From positions 1 through 64,000 of the forward strand of contig NZ_JARZHG010000011.1 in the NCBI RefSeq assembly GCF_029946505.1: a stretch of DNA of 64,000 nt, written 5' to 3'. This document shows, piece by piece, positions 38,091 through 46,633 of this stretch (its first letter is position 1; each line of letters begins with the position of its first letter). The notes beneath the pieces are model-generated. The model did no database searches and was not told the DNA's origin. It worked only from the letters and a program-made list of their open reading frames with translations. Position numbers and translations under genes: made by a program. This DNA is from Polyangium sp. y55x31. Its GTDB lineage: Bacteria; Myxococcota_A; Polyangia; Polyangiales; Polyangiaceae.

Positions 38091-38106
38091 TGGCACGTTC
38101 CTTTCA
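38091..38106 (+). promoter_or_regulatory. Possible sigma-54 promoter ahead of the L,D-transpeptidase
   Basis: TGGCACG (38091-38097), four bases, then TTTCA (38102-38106) matches the sigma-54 consensus TGGCACG-N4-TTGCA/T at all positions but one, the G of the -12 GC pair. It points rightward, about 164 bp upstream of the L,D-transpeptidase ATG. The same window encodes an NtrC-type activator, so sigma-54 is used here. Confidence 0.4.
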
Positions 38107-38269
38107 GGCGGCTTTCTCATCCCTTTTGCAGAGAACTGGATCGACGATGCAGGAACGGGTACGAAGACCCCCGAGCCCGTCTGGTCGAGAAGACGAGGCG
38201 CATTTTTCGGCGATGGGAAGCTCTCCAGTGGATCGGCCTCGGCGTGAACAAGATCGGCCCCGCGTGGCG

Positions 38270-40123
38270 ATGAACTCCCGCGTGCCGGCGGGTCGCGAGC
38301 CTGCGCCGCCTCCTCCTCCCGAGGGGAAGGCGCCCTCCACGCTCGCGGCGAGTGCCCTCGGCTTTGCGGTGGCCGCGGGCCTCGCGGGCGCGGTCGCGTG
38401 GGCGAGCGGTTGTCATGGGGATGCGCCGCCCGGCGCGTCCGTCGACAAGCCGGCGCGGACGAGCCAGCTCCCCGCCCCTCCCCCGACGACGCCCCCGGCC
38501 CCGAAAGGCTCTGCGCGAGTCGCGACGGCGACGCCGGCGGACTCCCGAGATGCGGGCGCCGACGCGGCCGCGGACGCGAGCGCCGAGGTCGCCGAGGCCG
38601 AGAAGCCGTACACCGGCCCGCTGCTCGGAGCGCTGGCGGTGCAGACGCCGGTGTATCCGACGATGGAGTCGAGCAAGAAGCGGCTCGGCTACATCCGGCT
38701 CGGCGGCAAGGTCCCGGTCGATCCGAACCCGACGAAGAACGCCTCGTGCCAGCAGGGCTGGTATCGCCTGGTCGACGGCGGCTACGTCTGCGGCAAGTAC
38801 GCGACCACCGATCTGAACAATCCTCAGGTGCGCATGGGCATCACCGCGCCGAACCTCGAGGAGGTGCTGCCGTACCGCTACGCCTACAACACCGCGCACG
38901 GCACGCCGCTCTACCGATCGGTCCCCTCGAAGGAGGACATGATCAAGTACGAGCCGTACCTCGAGATGGCGAAGAAGGCGCGCAAGAAGAAGAAGGCCGA
39001 AGAGGAGGCCGAGAGCGCGAAGGACGAGGCGGCGAAGGATCAGACGGCGTCGGCTGCGGCGACGCCCTCGCCGAGCGCGTCTGCGGCGGGCGACACGGCG
39101 GCCCCGGCGGCGAGCCAGGAAGGCGCCCCGAGCGCGCCGTCGCCGATGCCTTCGGCGGAGGTCGCGGCGATGCTCGACGCGGGGCCTGCGGTCGAGGAGC
39201 CGCCGAAGCCCTGGTGGCAACAGCTCGAGCCGGGCAAGCCCGTCAACGTCACGCTGAAGGAGCTCGAGTCGGACGCCGACGGCACCGTCGCGAAGCGCAT
39301 GGTGAAGGGCTTCTTCGTCGCGGTGGACAAGACGTTCGGGTGGAACGGGCGGCTCTGGTACAAGACCACGGCGGGCCTCGTCGCGCCGAGCGACCGTATG
39401 TACATCGTCAAGCCGCCGACCTCGCAGGGCATCGACGTGCCCGAGGGCGCCAAGCAGGTCGGCTTCATCCTCGCGACGAAGTCGTCGAAGTTCGAGATCG
39501 ACGACGAGCACAAGAACGTGAAGGTGAAGGGGCCGGCGCCTCGGTTCACGGCGGTCGGGCTCACGGGCGTGACGGCGACGGTGAAGTCGGTCGTCTACCG
39601 GCAGACCACCGAGGGCTGGTGGATGAAGGGCGTCGACGCCACGTACACCGAGCCTGGCCCTCCGCCGGCGGATCTCGCGCCGGGCGAGAAGTGGATCGAC
39701 GTGAACCTCACGCGGAAGACGATCGTCGCGATCGAGGGTGACAAGCCCGTGTATGCGGCGCTCGTGTCGCCGGGGCGGAAGTCGTCGAACAAGGCGAAGG
39801 ATCACTCGACGATCAAGGGCACGTTCCGGATCCGCGAGAAGCACATCGCGGTGACCATGGACGGCGACGGCACGGTCGCGGGCGACTTGCCGTACAGCAT
39901 CGAGGACGTCCCGTACGTCGCGTACTTCGAGGGTTCGTACGCGCTGCACGGCGCGTTCTGGCACTCGAACTTCGGCCGCGAGATGAGCCACGGGTGCGTG
40001 AACCTCTCCCCGCTCGACGCGAAGAAGATCTTCTTCTGGGCCGAGCCTCGCCTCCCCCGTGGCTGGCACGCGGTCTGGTCCACGCCGGAGAACCGCGGCA
40101 CGCTCGTGGTCGTCCACGAATAA
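38270..40123 (+). CDS. L,D-transpeptidase (YkuD) with long N-terminal extension
   Basis: A 617-residue envelope protein. The C-terminal 130 residues are an L,D-transpeptidase domain with the catalytic signature HGAFWHSNFGREMSHGCVNL: His then S-H-G-C-V-N, giving the catalytic Cys. It would form 3-3 peptidoglycan crosslinks or attach proteins to the wall. Ahead of it are a membrane or lipid-anchor-like helix (GFAVAAGLAGAVAWASGC), an SH3-like region (YPTMESSKKRLGYIRLGGKV, GWYRLVDGGYVCGKY) and a Lys/Glu plus Ala/Ser/Pro linker. The SH3-like part may bind glycan. ATG 38270 is the best start; a hairpin (40235-40260) follows the gene. It is divergent from the PDAG protein, another envelope gene. Confidence 0.88.
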   Translation: MNSRVPAGREPAPPPPPEGKAPSTLAASALGFAVAAGLAGAVAWASGCHGDAPPGASVDKPARTSQLPAPPPTTPPAPKGSARVATATPADSRDAGADAAADASAEVAEAEKPYTGPLLGALAVQTPVYPTMESSKKRLGYIRLGGKVPVDPNPTKNASCQQGWYRLVDGGYVCGKYATTDLNNPQVRMGITAPNLEEVLPYRYAYNTAHGTPLYRSVPSKEDMIKYEPYLEMAKKARKKKKAEEEAESAKDEAAKDQTASAAATPSPSASAAGDTAAPAASQEGAPSAPSPMPSAEVAAMLDAGPAVEEPPKPWWQQLEPGKPVNVTLKELESDADGTVAKRMVKGFFVAVDKTFGWNGRLWYKTTAGLVAPSDRMYIVKPPTSQGIDVPEGAKQVGFILATKSSKFEIDDEHKNVKVKGPAPRFTAVGLTGVTATVKSVVYRQTTEGWWMKGVDATYTEPGPPPADLAPGEKWIDVNLTRKTIVAIEGDKPVYAALVSPGRKSSNKAKDHSTIKGTFRIREKHIAVTMDGDGTVAGDLPYSIEDVPYVAYFEGSYALHGAFWHSNFGREMSHGCVNLSPLDAKKIFFWAEPRLPRGWHAVWSTPENRGTLVVVHE

Positions 40124-40234
40124 CCCAGAAAAACCGGACACCTAGCCCTCTCTGGTCTACCTGGACGTATCTGTCGAGCCAGCAGCCCTGACGCCGGGTA
40201 GGCCCGAACGAAGCGAAGCGGAGTGAGGGCCGTA

Positions 40235-40260
40235 GGGAGTGGGCCATCGAGCCCACTCCC
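40235..40260 (+). terminator. Hairpin after the L,D-transpeptidase
   Basis: GGGAGTGGGC (40235-40244) pairs with GCCCACTCCC (40251-40260) around CATCGA, followed by TCCTTAAC. It lies in the 188-bp gap after the L,D-transpeptidase and before the TPR gene, and is the clearest terminator-like stem there. Confidence 0.55.
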
Positions 40261-40311
40261 TCCTTAACAACTTGACTTGGGGCGGAGTGTCGAACAGTTG
40301 TTGAGGCCGTC

Positions 40312-41328
40312 ATGGACCAGTTCTCGGCCCACCTCGATCGCGGGTGGGATCTCGTTCAGCGTGGGGATACCCGCGGCGCCGAGGCTTCGGCGCGCCGAGC
40401 GCTGGAGCTCGATCCCAACTCCCCCGAGGCTCACAACCTCCTCGGTTACGTCGCGGCCCTCGAAGGGGACGGCGAGGAGGCGATCGAGAATTACCGGCAG
40501 GCCATCGCTCTCGACGACACGTACCTCGAGGCGATGCTCAACGCCGCCGAGGTCTACATCCACCCGCTCGGCGAGTACGACCAGGCGATCGAGATGTGCG
40601 ACCAGGCGCTCGATCTCGCCGAGGTCGACGAGGAGATCATCGATGCGCTCCTTCTCAAGTTCGATGCCCTGCTCGCGAAGGGGGACACGGACGAGGCGGC
40701 GCGGGTCGTCGAGCGGATTCCGAACGGGCCTTACGACAACCCGAATCACACGTTCCTCGTCGGGCGCGCGCTCTACGAGATCGGGCAGACGGAGCGGGCC
40801 GCGCGGCTCGTGGAAGAGGCGGCGATGAAGGATCCGCGGCACGTCGAGGCGTACTACTACCTCGGGCTCGTTCGCGATGAGCGGGGCGACATGCGCGGCG
40901 CGACGCAGGCTTTTTTGCATGCACGCGAGCTCGACATCGAGATGGGGCTGCCTCCGTGGGCGCCCGGTCGTGAGGCGTTTGCGGGGCTCGCGCAGAAGGC
41001 GATCGCCGGGTTGAATCCCGTCCTGCGCCGGTATGTCGACGGCGCCGACGTGTACGTCTCCGACGTCCCCGGCATGGAGCTCGTCGCCGAGGGCGTCGAT
41101 CCGCGGGCGCTCGTCCTGCTCGATGGGCTCATGTCCGATGATCTCTCGCGCGGCGGGCGCAACGACGCTCCTTGTGCGCGGATCTTCGTGTATGCGATCA
41201 ACGTCGCCCGGCTCGCGGGCAGCGTCGAGGGCATCGAGCGGGAGATCAGCTTGGCGCTCGAACGCGAGATCACCGCGACGTTCCTCGAGGCCGAGCAGGC
41301 CGAACGCCCGGAGAGCGAGCTCAACTGA
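40312..41328 (+). CDS. TPR protein with degenerate zincin-like metallopeptidase domain
   Basis: A 338-residue soluble protein. The first 200 residues are TPR units (GDTRGAEASARRALELDP, AHNLLGYVAALEGDGEEAI, EAYYYLGLVRDERGDM). The C-terminal 110 residues follow the pattern of the zincin-like metallopeptidase family PF06262: VYVSDVPGMELVAEGVDP, ALVLLDGLMSDD, ARIFVYAINVARLAGSVEG, then LALEREITATFLEAEQ. In active members the last segment is LLHEIGHFFGL; here the zinc motif HEIGH has become REITA (318-322). It cannot bind zinc in the usual way and is probably a binding protein. ATG 40312; the next gene starts 20 bp after the stop. Confidence 0.75.
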   Translation: MDQFSAHLDRGWDLVQRGDTRGAEASARRALELDPNSPEAHNLLGYVAALEGDGEEAIENYRQAIALDDTYLEAMLNAAEVYIHPLGEYDQAIEMCDQALDLAEVDEEIIDALLLKFDALLAKGDTDEAARVVERIPNGPYDNPNHTFLVGRALYEIGQTERAARLVEEAAMKDPRHVEAYYYLGLVRDERGDMRGATQAFLHARELDIEMGLPPWAPGREAFAGLAQKAIAGLNPVLRRYVDGADVYVSDVPGMELVAEGVDPRALVLLDGLMSDDLSRGGRNDAPCARIFVYAINVARLAGSVEGIEREISLALEREITATFLEAEQAERPESELN

Positions 41329-41348
41329 CGGGCGGGGACCGTTCGCCA

Positions 41349-41840
41349 ATGGAACCCGACCCCGAGAGGCCTGCGAGGCCCGTATCCGCCCGAAGGCGCG
41401 GCCGAACGGTCGCGGGGGCGATTTATTACGGCATCATCGGCGCCACTTGCCTCGCGGGTACCATCCAGATCTCCGTCCAGGTGTTCTTCACGGAGCACCC
41501 CCCTTCCCCGTACGGCGGTTGCCATCAAGGGCTCCGGGCCCTCGTCGAGGCCGTCGATCGGGCGCGGGCGGCTGCACCCGGTACGGACGGCGAAGACGGG
41601 GCGATCGCGCGCTTCCGGGCGGCGCTCGAGCCCGAGTGGCGGTACTTCGACGGCGTCGCGACCACCTGCAAGGGGTCGGCGAAGGACGAGGGCGCTCTCG
41701 ACGCCATCGAGCGGCTCCGCTATGCGGAGGAACATGCAGCGCGGCGGGAGGCTTCGGACCTGGCCCCGCTGCGGCGCCAGGTGCAGGAGATCGTGAACAC
41801 CGATCTCGCGAAAGCCAGCGCTCCCCCCAAAGGCCCCTGA
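41349..41840 (+). CDS. Membrane-anchored hypothetical protein
   Basis: A 163-residue protein: basic N-terminus (RPARPVSARRRGRTV), one membrane helix (AGAIYYGIIGATCLAGTIQI), then an extracytoplasmic helical domain with two Cys (GGCHQGLRALVEAV, VATTCKGSAKDEGALD) that could form a disulfide. The C-terminus (ASDLAPLRRQVQEIV) is helical and charged. It sits between the degenerate peptidase gene (20 bp) and the helicase gene (18 bp), all on one strand, so it is probably cotranscribed with both. No family recognised. Confidence 0.65.
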   Translation: MEPDPERPARPVSARRRGRTVAGAIYYGIIGATCLAGTIQISVQVFFTEHPPSPYGGCHQGLRALVEAVDRARAAAPGTDGEDGAIARFRAALEPEWRYFDGVATTCKGSAKDEGALDAIERLRYAEEHAARREASDLAPLRRQVQEIVNTDLAKASAPPKGP

Positions 41841-41858
41841 ACTCCAGAGCGGCGACGA

Positions 41859-44123
41859 ATGACAGACCAGAATCCCACCTCCCAGGGCGCGAACGCCTCC
41901 GAGGCTCGCACGAGTGATCCCACAGCGGCCGGCCAGGCAGCCGCGACCGCGCCCACCTTCGATGTCTTGCCCCTCTCGACCGAGCTGCGCGAGACGCTGG
42001 CAGAGATCGGCTATGTGAACCCCACGCCGGTGCAGGTCGCCGTGTGGGAGCCCGCGACGCGCGGGCGCGATGCCGTGGTGCAAGCGCGCACCGGCACCGG
42101 CAAGACGGCGGCGTTCGGGCTGCCGATCGTCGATCACATCGTCAAGCGCTCGGCCGCGCACGTGCAGGTCCTGGCGCTCTGCCCCACGCGTGAGCTCGCG
42201 CTGCAGGTGACGGCCGAGATCGAGCGGCTCGGCAAGCGCAAGGGCGTGCGCGTCGTGCCCGTGTACGGCGGCGCGCCGATGCCGCGGCAGATCGACGCGA
42301 TCGCCGCGGGCGCGCAGGTCATCGTGGGCACGCCCGGCCGCGTGCTCGATCACCTGCGCCGCGGCACGCTCGATCCGAAGACCATCCGCCTGCTCGTCCT
42401 GGACGAGTGCGACGAGATGCTCTCGATGGGCTTCGAGCGCGAGCTCAGCGCGATCCTCGAGCGTTTGCCCGAGAACCGCCAGACGCTCCTCTTCTCGGCC
42501 ACCTTGCCGCCCGACATCGAGCGGATGGCGAAGAGCAAGCTCAAGAACCCCGAGTTCGTCACGCTCTCGGGTGATCACATCGGCGCGCTCTCCATCGATC
42601 ACTTCGTGTACATGGTCGCGGGTGACAAGCTCGGCGCGCTCATCCGCGTGATCGAGGTCGAGAACCCGGAGAGCGCGGTCATCTTCTGCAACACGCGCGA
42701 CGAGACCGAGCGCGTGGCGAACGCACTGCAGCGCCAGGGCTTCGATGCGGACTGGCTCAACGGCGACCTGCCGCAGTCCGATCGCGAGAAGGTCATGAGC
42801 GCGACGCGCGAGGGCCGGCTCCGGTTCCTCGTGGCGACGGACGTGGCGGCGCGCGGGATCGACATCTCGCTGCTCACGCACGTCATCAACTACGACTTCC
42901 CGCAGGACGCCGAGGCGTACGTCCACCGCACGGGTCGCACCGGGCGCGCGGGCCGTACGGGCACCGCGATCTCGCTCATCGCGCCGCAGGACATCGGCGG
43001 CCTCTACCTCGTCCGCCTCACGTACAAGATCCGTCCGATCGAGCGGCAGATCCCGACCGAGGGCGAGCTCAAGACGCGCGCCGAGGCGGACCTCGTGAAC
43101 ATGCTCGCCGAGGCGTTCGCTCCGAAAGGTACGCACCCGGACGATCTCTCCCTCGCGCGGCGCATCCTTTCGCATGACGCGAGCGAGCGGATCCTCGCGG
43201 GGCTGCTCCGTGATCACCTCGGCGCACGGCCGACAGCGAAGGACGAAGCGGCGGCTGCGCGGCGCGCCGGTCCCACGCCGAAGCGCGTCGAGGCGGCCCC
43301 TGCCCCGGCGAAGGCCGAGGCGAAGCCCGCGCGCGAGCCGCGCGAAGAGAGGCCGCGCCGCGAGGAGCGCGAGGCGCGTGAGGAGAAGCCGCGTCGCGAG
43401 GAGCGTGAGCCGCGCGCAGCCAGTGAAGAACGCGCTCGCCGCGAGGATCGCGAAGAGCGACCGCGTCGGGAGGAGCGCGAGGAGCGCGCCGCCGGCGAGG
43501 AGCGCGAGCCGCGGGAGTCGGGTCGTCGTCCGCGGGGTCGTCGCGAGGGTCGGCCCGAGATGCCGAGGCCGAGCCGCGCGCGCGGAGCGGACGAGGTCGC
43601 GCCGACGCCCGTCAGCGCGGCCGATCCCTTGCCGCCGCCGAAGGCGCGCGCGGCTGCGCCGGTTCGTCACGCCGACTTCACGAGCTGGCAGCCGCCGGAG
43701 GAGGAGGGCGACGACGAGCCGATCCTCGGCGAAGCTGCGCTCTCGGGTCCGCGCGAAGTCGCGCGCGAGGTCACGCGTGAGGTGGGTCCGGACGATACGG
43801 ATCCGGGGCGCCCGCAGGAGGGTTCGTCCGGGGACTACGCCGAGGTCTTCGTCAGCGTGGGCCGCCGCGACGGCGTCCGCGCGGCCGACCTCCAGTCGCT
43901 CCTGCTCGACCAGATCGGCCTCGACAAGGCCGATGTCAAGCGGATCCGCGTCCGCGAGCGCAACGCGTTCGTCAGCGTCCGGCGCACCGAGCTTTCGCGT
44001 GCCGTGACCGGCTTGTCGGGCGCGACGCTTGCCGGTCGCACCGTGATGGCCGAGCCGGCGCGGGAGCGTGGCGGCGCGGGTGGGGAAATCGACGCGGACG
44101 CTGCGGGCGTCGTCGAGCCCTGA
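41859..44123 (+). CDS. DEAD-box RNA helicase with DbpA-like RNA-binding domain
   Basis: A 754-residue helicase. Motifs in order: Q motif and Walker A ARTGTGKT, PTRELALQV, GTPGRVLDHLR, VLDECDEMLSMGF (D-E-C-D in place of D-E-A-D), LFSATLPP, VATDVAARGIDI and HRTGRTGRAG. A linker of about 150 residues is rich in Arg and Glu (REERPRREEREAREEKPRRE). The C-terminus holds a DbpA-type RNA-binding domain (YAEVFVSVGRRDGVRAADL, IGLDKADVKRIRVRERNAF). DbpA binds 23S rRNA hairpin 92 and helps assemble the large ribosomal subunit; the RNA here is not known. The linker may aid phase separation or RNA contact. ATG 41859. Confidence 0.92.
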   Translation: MTDQNPTSQGANASEARTSDPTAAGQAAATAPTFDVLPLSTELRETLAEIGYVNPTPVQVAVWEPATRGRDAVVQARTGTGKTAAFGLPIVDHIVKRSAAHVQVLALCPTRELALQVTAEIERLGKRKGVRVVPVYGGAPMPRQIDAIAAGAQVIVGTPGRVLDHLRRGTLDPKTIRLLVLDECDEMLSMGFERELSAILERLPENRQTLLFSATLPPDIERMAKSKLKNPEFVTLSGDHIGALSIDHFVYMVAGDKLGALIRVIEVENPESAVIFCNTRDETERVANALQRQGFDADWLNGDLPQSDREKVMSATREGRLRFLVATDVAARGIDISLLTHVINYDFPQDAEAYVHRTGRTGRAGRTGTAISLIAPQDIGGLYLVRLTYKIRPIERQIPTEGELKTRAEADLVNMLAEAFAPKGTHPDDLSLARRILSHDASERILAGLLRDHLGARPTAKDEAAAARRAGPTPKRVEAAPAPAKAEAKPAREPREERPRREEREAREEKPRREEREPRAASEERARREDREERPRREEREERAAGEEREPRESGRRPRGRREGRPEMPRPSRARGADEVAPTPVSAADPLPPPKARAAAPVRHADFTSWQPPEEEGDDEPILGEAALSGPREVAREVTREVGPDDTDPGRPQEGSSGDYAEVFVSVGRRDGVRAADLQSLLLDQIGLDKADVKRIRVRERNAFVSVRRTELSRAVTGLSGATLAGRTVMAEPARERGGAGGEIDADAAGVVEP

Positions 44124-44161
44124 GCCAAATTCGCGGCGATCTCCGCCTTTGTTCGACGATC

Positions 44162-44186
44162 GGGACGCCGGATCACCTCCGGCGTC
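44162..44186 (+). terminator. Hairpin after the helicase gene
   Basis: GGACGCCGG (44162-44170) pairs with CCGGCGTCC (44178-44186) around ATCACCT, 38 bp past the helicase stop. The following bases TGCTCTCC hold no real T-run. It is a plausible terminator or transcript-end stabiliser. Confidence 0.5.
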
Positions 44187-44242
44187 CTGCTCTCCAAATA
44201 CCCCGCTGGCGGCGCGCGCGCGAAGGTCGTATCCCCTTGGAT

Positions 44243-44920
44243 ATGGCGCGGCGCGGATGGGAGGACGAGGTCGGGAGGCTCCGGCGAGAGGTCGACGGCG
44301 CGATCGCCGCGGGCCTCGGCGTCGAAGACATTCTGCCTCTGCTCGCGCGTATCACCCGCATCGCCGAGCCGGGCAGCGAGCCTTGGGTCGCGGCGCATCG
44401 GCAGCTCGCCGAGCTCGGCGTCGAGCACGACCCTTGGCGCGCGGCGCTCTTCGCGCGCAAGGTCCTCGCGCACGACGGCCGGGATGACGGCGCGTGGGCC
44501 GTCATGGGCCTCGCGCAGTCGCTCCTGCGAAACTTCCGGTATGCGGCGCGCGCCTACGAGCGGGCCCTCGCGCTCTCGCCGAACAACCCCTGGTACGCGC
44601 ACAACCTCGGCCACCTCTACGACGTGGCTCTGGGTCGCCCGCACGACGCGCTCCCCTTGCTCGCGAAGGCCAGCGAGGCGCAGCCCACAGAGGCGGACAT
44701 CGCCGCGAGTTACGCGCACGCCCTCGCGCGCTCCGGCAAGCTCGTTCTCGCCAAGCGTGTGCTCAAGCGCGCCATCCGGCGCGGGGCCACGGCCGATCAG
44801 ATGGCGCTCTGGCGCTGGCTCGACGCGGGCGCGCCGGAGAGCGTGGAGGCCTCCGGCCGTGAGCGGCGCGGCAAACCGAAGAAGCAGCGGGCGCGCCAGC
44901 GGCCTTCTGCCCGCGACTAA
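44243..44920 (+). CDS. TPR-containing protein
   Basis: A 225-residue soluble protein with at least two TPR units: PNNPWYAHNLGHLYDVALGR and the preceding FRYAARAYERALALSPNN, plus a third less clear unit at LVLAKRVLKRAIRRGATAD. The N-terminus (WEDEVGRLRREVDGAIAAGL) is helical. The C-terminal 30 residues are Lys/Arg-rich (RGKPKKQRARQRPS), possibly for nucleic acid or membrane contact. ATG 44243 is preferred to the upstream TTG 44237. A short 61-bp gap precedes the TolC gene. No specific partner can be named. Confidence 0.7.
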   Translation: MARRGWEDEVGRLRREVDGAIAAGLGVEDILPLLARITRIAEPGSEPWVAAHRQLAELGVEHDPWRAALFARKVLAHDGRDDGAWAVMGLAQSLLRNFRYAARAYERALALSPNNPWYAHNLGHLYDVALGRPHDALPLLAKASEAQPTEADIAASYAHALARSGKLVLAKRVLKRAIRRGATADQMALWRWLDAGAPESVEASGRERRGKPKKQRARQRPSARD

Positions 44921-44981
44921 CTGCTGCTTTCGATCCGCTTCCTTCTTGTCGTCGCCCGCGGGGTGGTACATCGAAAGCGGC

Positions 44982-46472
44982 ATGCTCCGTCCTCGCTGGG
45001 TCCGAGCCTCGCTCGCCACGCCGCTCCTCTCCTTCGCGTTGCTCGTCTCCGCGCCGCTCGCCGCGCAGCCCGCGCAGCCCGCGCAGCCCGCGCCGGCCCC
45101 GGCCGCGCCGCAAGCGCCTGCGGCGGCGCCGCCGACGATCGCCGTGGAGGATCCGCTCCTCGCGCCGGTCCCCGCTCCGCCGAAGACGCTCGCGACGTGG
45201 CGCGAGGCGGTCACGATCGTCGAGACGCGCGCGCCCGATCTGCGCATCGCGGAGGCGGAGGTCGCGCGCGCGGAGGGGCTCAGCACGCAGGCCCTCGGGC
45301 GCGCGCTCCCCACGGTCACGGCCACGGGCTCGGTCAACCACAACATGATCCTGTCGGACGGCAGGTACCTCTTCTGCCCCGTCGGCCCGGCGCTCCCGAC
45401 CAACGACGCGAGGACGCAAGGCACCTGCGTCATCGACAACACGCCGGCGCAGTACATCCCGCTGCCGTATACGCCCGTGCTTCGCGCCGACGTCACGGCG
45501 CGCGTGCCGATCCTGTCGCTGCGCAACTGGTACGCGATCGGGACGGCGCAAAAGAACGTCGACGTGGCGCGCGCCAGCGTCTCGGATCGGCGGCGGCAGC
45601 TCCTCGCGAACCTGGCGACGGCGATCGTCAACGTCGTCACGACGGAGCGCACGAGCGAGATCAATCGCAGCGGCCTGCGCACCTCGCTGGAGCGCCTCGA
45701 GCTCACGAAGCGAAGGGCGCGGCTCGGCACGGGCACGCAGCTCGACGTCGTCCGCGCCGAGCAGGACACGAACCTCGCGCGCACGCAGATCGTGCAGAGC
45801 GACGAGTCGTTGCGCCGCGCGCGGGAGGCGCTCGGCCTCGCGCTCGGCGAGAACATGGCGTACGGCGTGCCGCCCTCGATCTCGCTCGACGACATGAAGC
45901 ACAGCATCGAGAGCACGTGCTCCGCGGGCAAACCCGAGGATCGGCCCGACGTCGTCGCGGCGCGCCAGCAGCTCGAGGTGGCCAAGCGCCAGGCCCGGGA
46001 GACGCGGCTCGGCTTCCTGCCCACAGCCGAGGCGACCACGACGCTCACGGCCATGAACCTCGGGCAAGGCAACCTCAAGAACTACACGTGGACCATCGGC
46101 GCGGTCCTCACGATCCCCATCTACGAGGGCAGCCGCTACGGCGAGGTCCGAACGGCGCGCGCGACCGTCCAGCAGCAGGAGGCGCGGCTCGAGGCGGCCG
46201 AGCGGCAGGCGCGGCTCGACACGCAGCAGACGATGCGGGGTGTCGAGGTCGCGGAGCAGGCGCTCGTCATCTCGGAGAAGGCCCGGGATCTGGCGCGCGA
46301 GACGGCGCGGCTCACGCAGATCGCGTACGAGGCCGGCACGGCCACGAGCTTCGAGCTTGTCGACTCGGCGCAGCGCCTCCGTCAGGCCGAGCTCGATCTC
46401 GCGGTGCGGGAGCTCGAGCTCGTCCGCGCGAGGATCGCCGCGCTGCTCGCGGCGGCCGTCTGCGACGGCTGA
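44982..46472 (+). CDS. TolC-family outer-membrane efflux protein
   Basis: A 496-residue exported protein. After a signal peptide (LATPLLSFALLVSAPLAAQP) and an AQP-repeat linker comes the OEP-type duplicated coiled coil: EAVTIVETRAPDLRIAEAEV, RRARLGTGTQLDVVRAEQDT, then in the second half RQARETRLGFLPTAEATTTL, YTWTIGAVLTIPIYEGSRYG and YEAGTATSFELVDSAQRLRQ. These repeat motifs (GxLxxxxxxxAxxxLxxA-like) define TolC proteins, trimeric channels that take drugs or secreted proteins across the outer membrane. The inner-membrane pump and adaptor genes are not adjacent, so the substrate is unknown. ATG 44982 gives a clean signal. Confidence 0.88.
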   Translation: MLRPRWVRASLATPLLSFALLVSAPLAAQPAQPAQPAPAPAAPQAPAAAPPTIAVEDPLLAPVPAPPKTLATWREAVTIVETRAPDLRIAEAEVARAEGLSTQALGRALPTVTATGSVNHNMILSDGRYLFCPVGPALPTNDARTQGTCVIDNTPAQYIPLPYTPVLRADVTARVPILSLRNWYAIGTAQKNVDVARASVSDRRRQLLANLATAIVNVVTTERTSEINRSGLRTSLERLELTKRRARLGTGTQLDVVRAEQDTNLARTQIVQSDESLRRAREALGLALGENMAYGVPPSISLDDMKHSIESTCSAGKPEDRPDVVAARQQLEVAKRQARETRLGFLPTAEATTTLTAMNLGQGNLKNYTWTIGAVLTIPIYEGSRYGEVRTARATVQQQEARLEAAERQARLDTQQTMRGVEVAEQALVISEKARDLARETARLTQIAYEAGTATSFELVDSAQRLRQAELDLAVRELELVRARIAALLAAAVCDG

Positions 46473-46633
46473 GCGAGCTGTTTGCCCGAGACCGCCGCTT
46501 CGAATCGCTCCTCGTCGCCGCGCACGCTCCTTTGCGTGGGGGGACGTGCTCGCGTGACGCGGCGCGCGAAGAAGGGCGACACCTCGCTCTCGGGTTCCGC
46601 GAGGCGCGTGTCCGCGGTATAGAGCCCGAACCC

